The notes under the pieces: model-generated | Databases searched by the model: none | Told to the model about the DNA's origin: nothing | Seen by the model: the letters and a program-made list of their open reading frames with translations, nothing else | Made by a program: the position numbers and the translations under genes | Assembly (NCBI RefSeq): GCF_001463765.1 | Contig: NZ_BBWK01000008.1 | Span: forward strand, 1 to 64,000 | From: Aureimonas sp. AU4 | GTDB taxonomy: Bacteria > Pseudomonadota > Alphaproteobacteria > Rhizobiales > Rhizobiaceae | Length of the DNA: 64,000 nt | Reading direction: 5' to 3' | Part shown: positions 63,809-64,000 of the stretch, piece by piece | Layout of the letters: each line of letters begins with the position of its first letter | How positions within the stretch are numbered: the stretch's first letter is position 1

Positions 63809-64000
63809 GTGATCCCGCCCCCAATCCATTATCGGCGGGAGAGCATCACGATCCACGACCCGGACGACCCGCGCATCGAACCCTACCGCATGGTGCGCGA
63901 GCGCGATCTCACAGGCCGGGGCGGGTTGATCGCGGAAGGGACGGTCGTCATCGACCAGCTTCTGCGCTCGATGCGATTTCGTCCGCGCTCGCTCCTCGTT
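63809..64000 (+). CDS. TrmH/SpoU-type RNA methyltransferase, N-terminal part (runs off the window)
   Basis: 64 codons from a GTG at 63809 to the edge without a stop. The product begins Val-Ile-Pro-Pro-Pro-Ile and contains Ile-Glu-Pro-Tyr-Arg-Met-Val-Arg-Glu-Arg-Asp-Leu and Leu-Ile-Ala-Glu-Gly-Thr-Val-Val-Ile-Asp-Gln-Leu-Leu, typical of the substrate-binding N-terminal region of SpoU-type 2'-O-methyltransferases. The knotted catalytic domain is outside the window. AGG precedes the GTG. Confidence 0.75.
   Translation, partial: MIPPPIHYRRESITIHDPDDPRIEPYRMVRERDLTGRGGLIAEGTVVIDQLLRSMRFRPRSLLV

Overview
The window is about 64 kb of GC-rich chromosome from an alphaproteobacterium, most likely of the Hyphomicrobiales (rhizobial lineage). 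The evidence is gene content and order: a PodJ-like polarity factor, the series ruvC-ruvA-ruvB-ybgC-tolQ-tolR-tolA-tolB-pal-cpoB-tilS-ftsH-glmM, serC-serA with a serC-type leader, purA near rpoH, zapA near 6S RNA and 5-formyltetrahydrofolate cyclo-ligase, and Omp25/31-like porins. A genus cannot be fixed from this; an Aureimonas-like organism would fit but is a guess. No rRNA operon, insertion sequence, prophage or CRISPR array is visible.

Layout. 0-10.6 kb: the 5' end of a Tim44-domain gene, an MFS transporter, a SCO copper chaperone translationally coupled to prmA, a MerR regulator divergent from podJ, and a TauE/SafE-TIGR02186-DUF3429 membrane operon. 10.6-20.3 kb: three genes of the ligase-associated DNA damage set (pdeM, DEXH helicase, MBL exonuclease) interleaved with a SulP transporter, an HPP-CBS membrane protein, a YitT protein, a methyltransferase and an SGNH hydrolase; the expected ATP-dependent ligase is absent. 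20.4-24.8 kb: a GDSL autotransporter, pgk and gap on the minus strand. 25.1-31.7 kb: DUF4164, zapA, an SDR gene, 6S RNA, 5-FCL, a CAP lipoprotein, a GST, a YmdB phosphodiesterase, an exported MBL-fold protein and a YebC protein.

31.7-49.2 kb is the conserved housekeeping core: Holliday junction processing (ruvCAB), the Tol-Pal envelope division machine, tRNA-Ile lysidine synthetase, FtsH and GlmM. It carries two insertions: a minus-strand TadE-TadE-TadG(vWA) operon between yebC and ruvC, and an AbrB/PIN toxin-antitoxin pair between ruvC and ruvA. 49.3-61.3 kb: two paralogous beta-barrel outer-membrane proteins, serC and serA, a DMT exporter, purA, a large uncharacterised anchored protein, rpoH, an RluD-type pseudouridine synthase and a DUF6476-like protein. 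61.4-64 kb: tRNA-Glu(CTC), a second TadE/TadG-like operon, and the start of a TrmH-type RNA methyltransferase.

Only a few items depart from expectation: the toxin-antitoxin pair in the ruv operon with two perfect palindromes before it, the dispersed ligase-less DNA repair set, two pilus-less TadE/G loci, cysteine pairs in both outer-membrane proteins, a candidate structured leader before sulP, an apparent ATT start for the rluD-like gene, and a palindrome overlapping the merR promoter. I do not see a clearly new multi-gene system. The candidates are listed as findings with tests.
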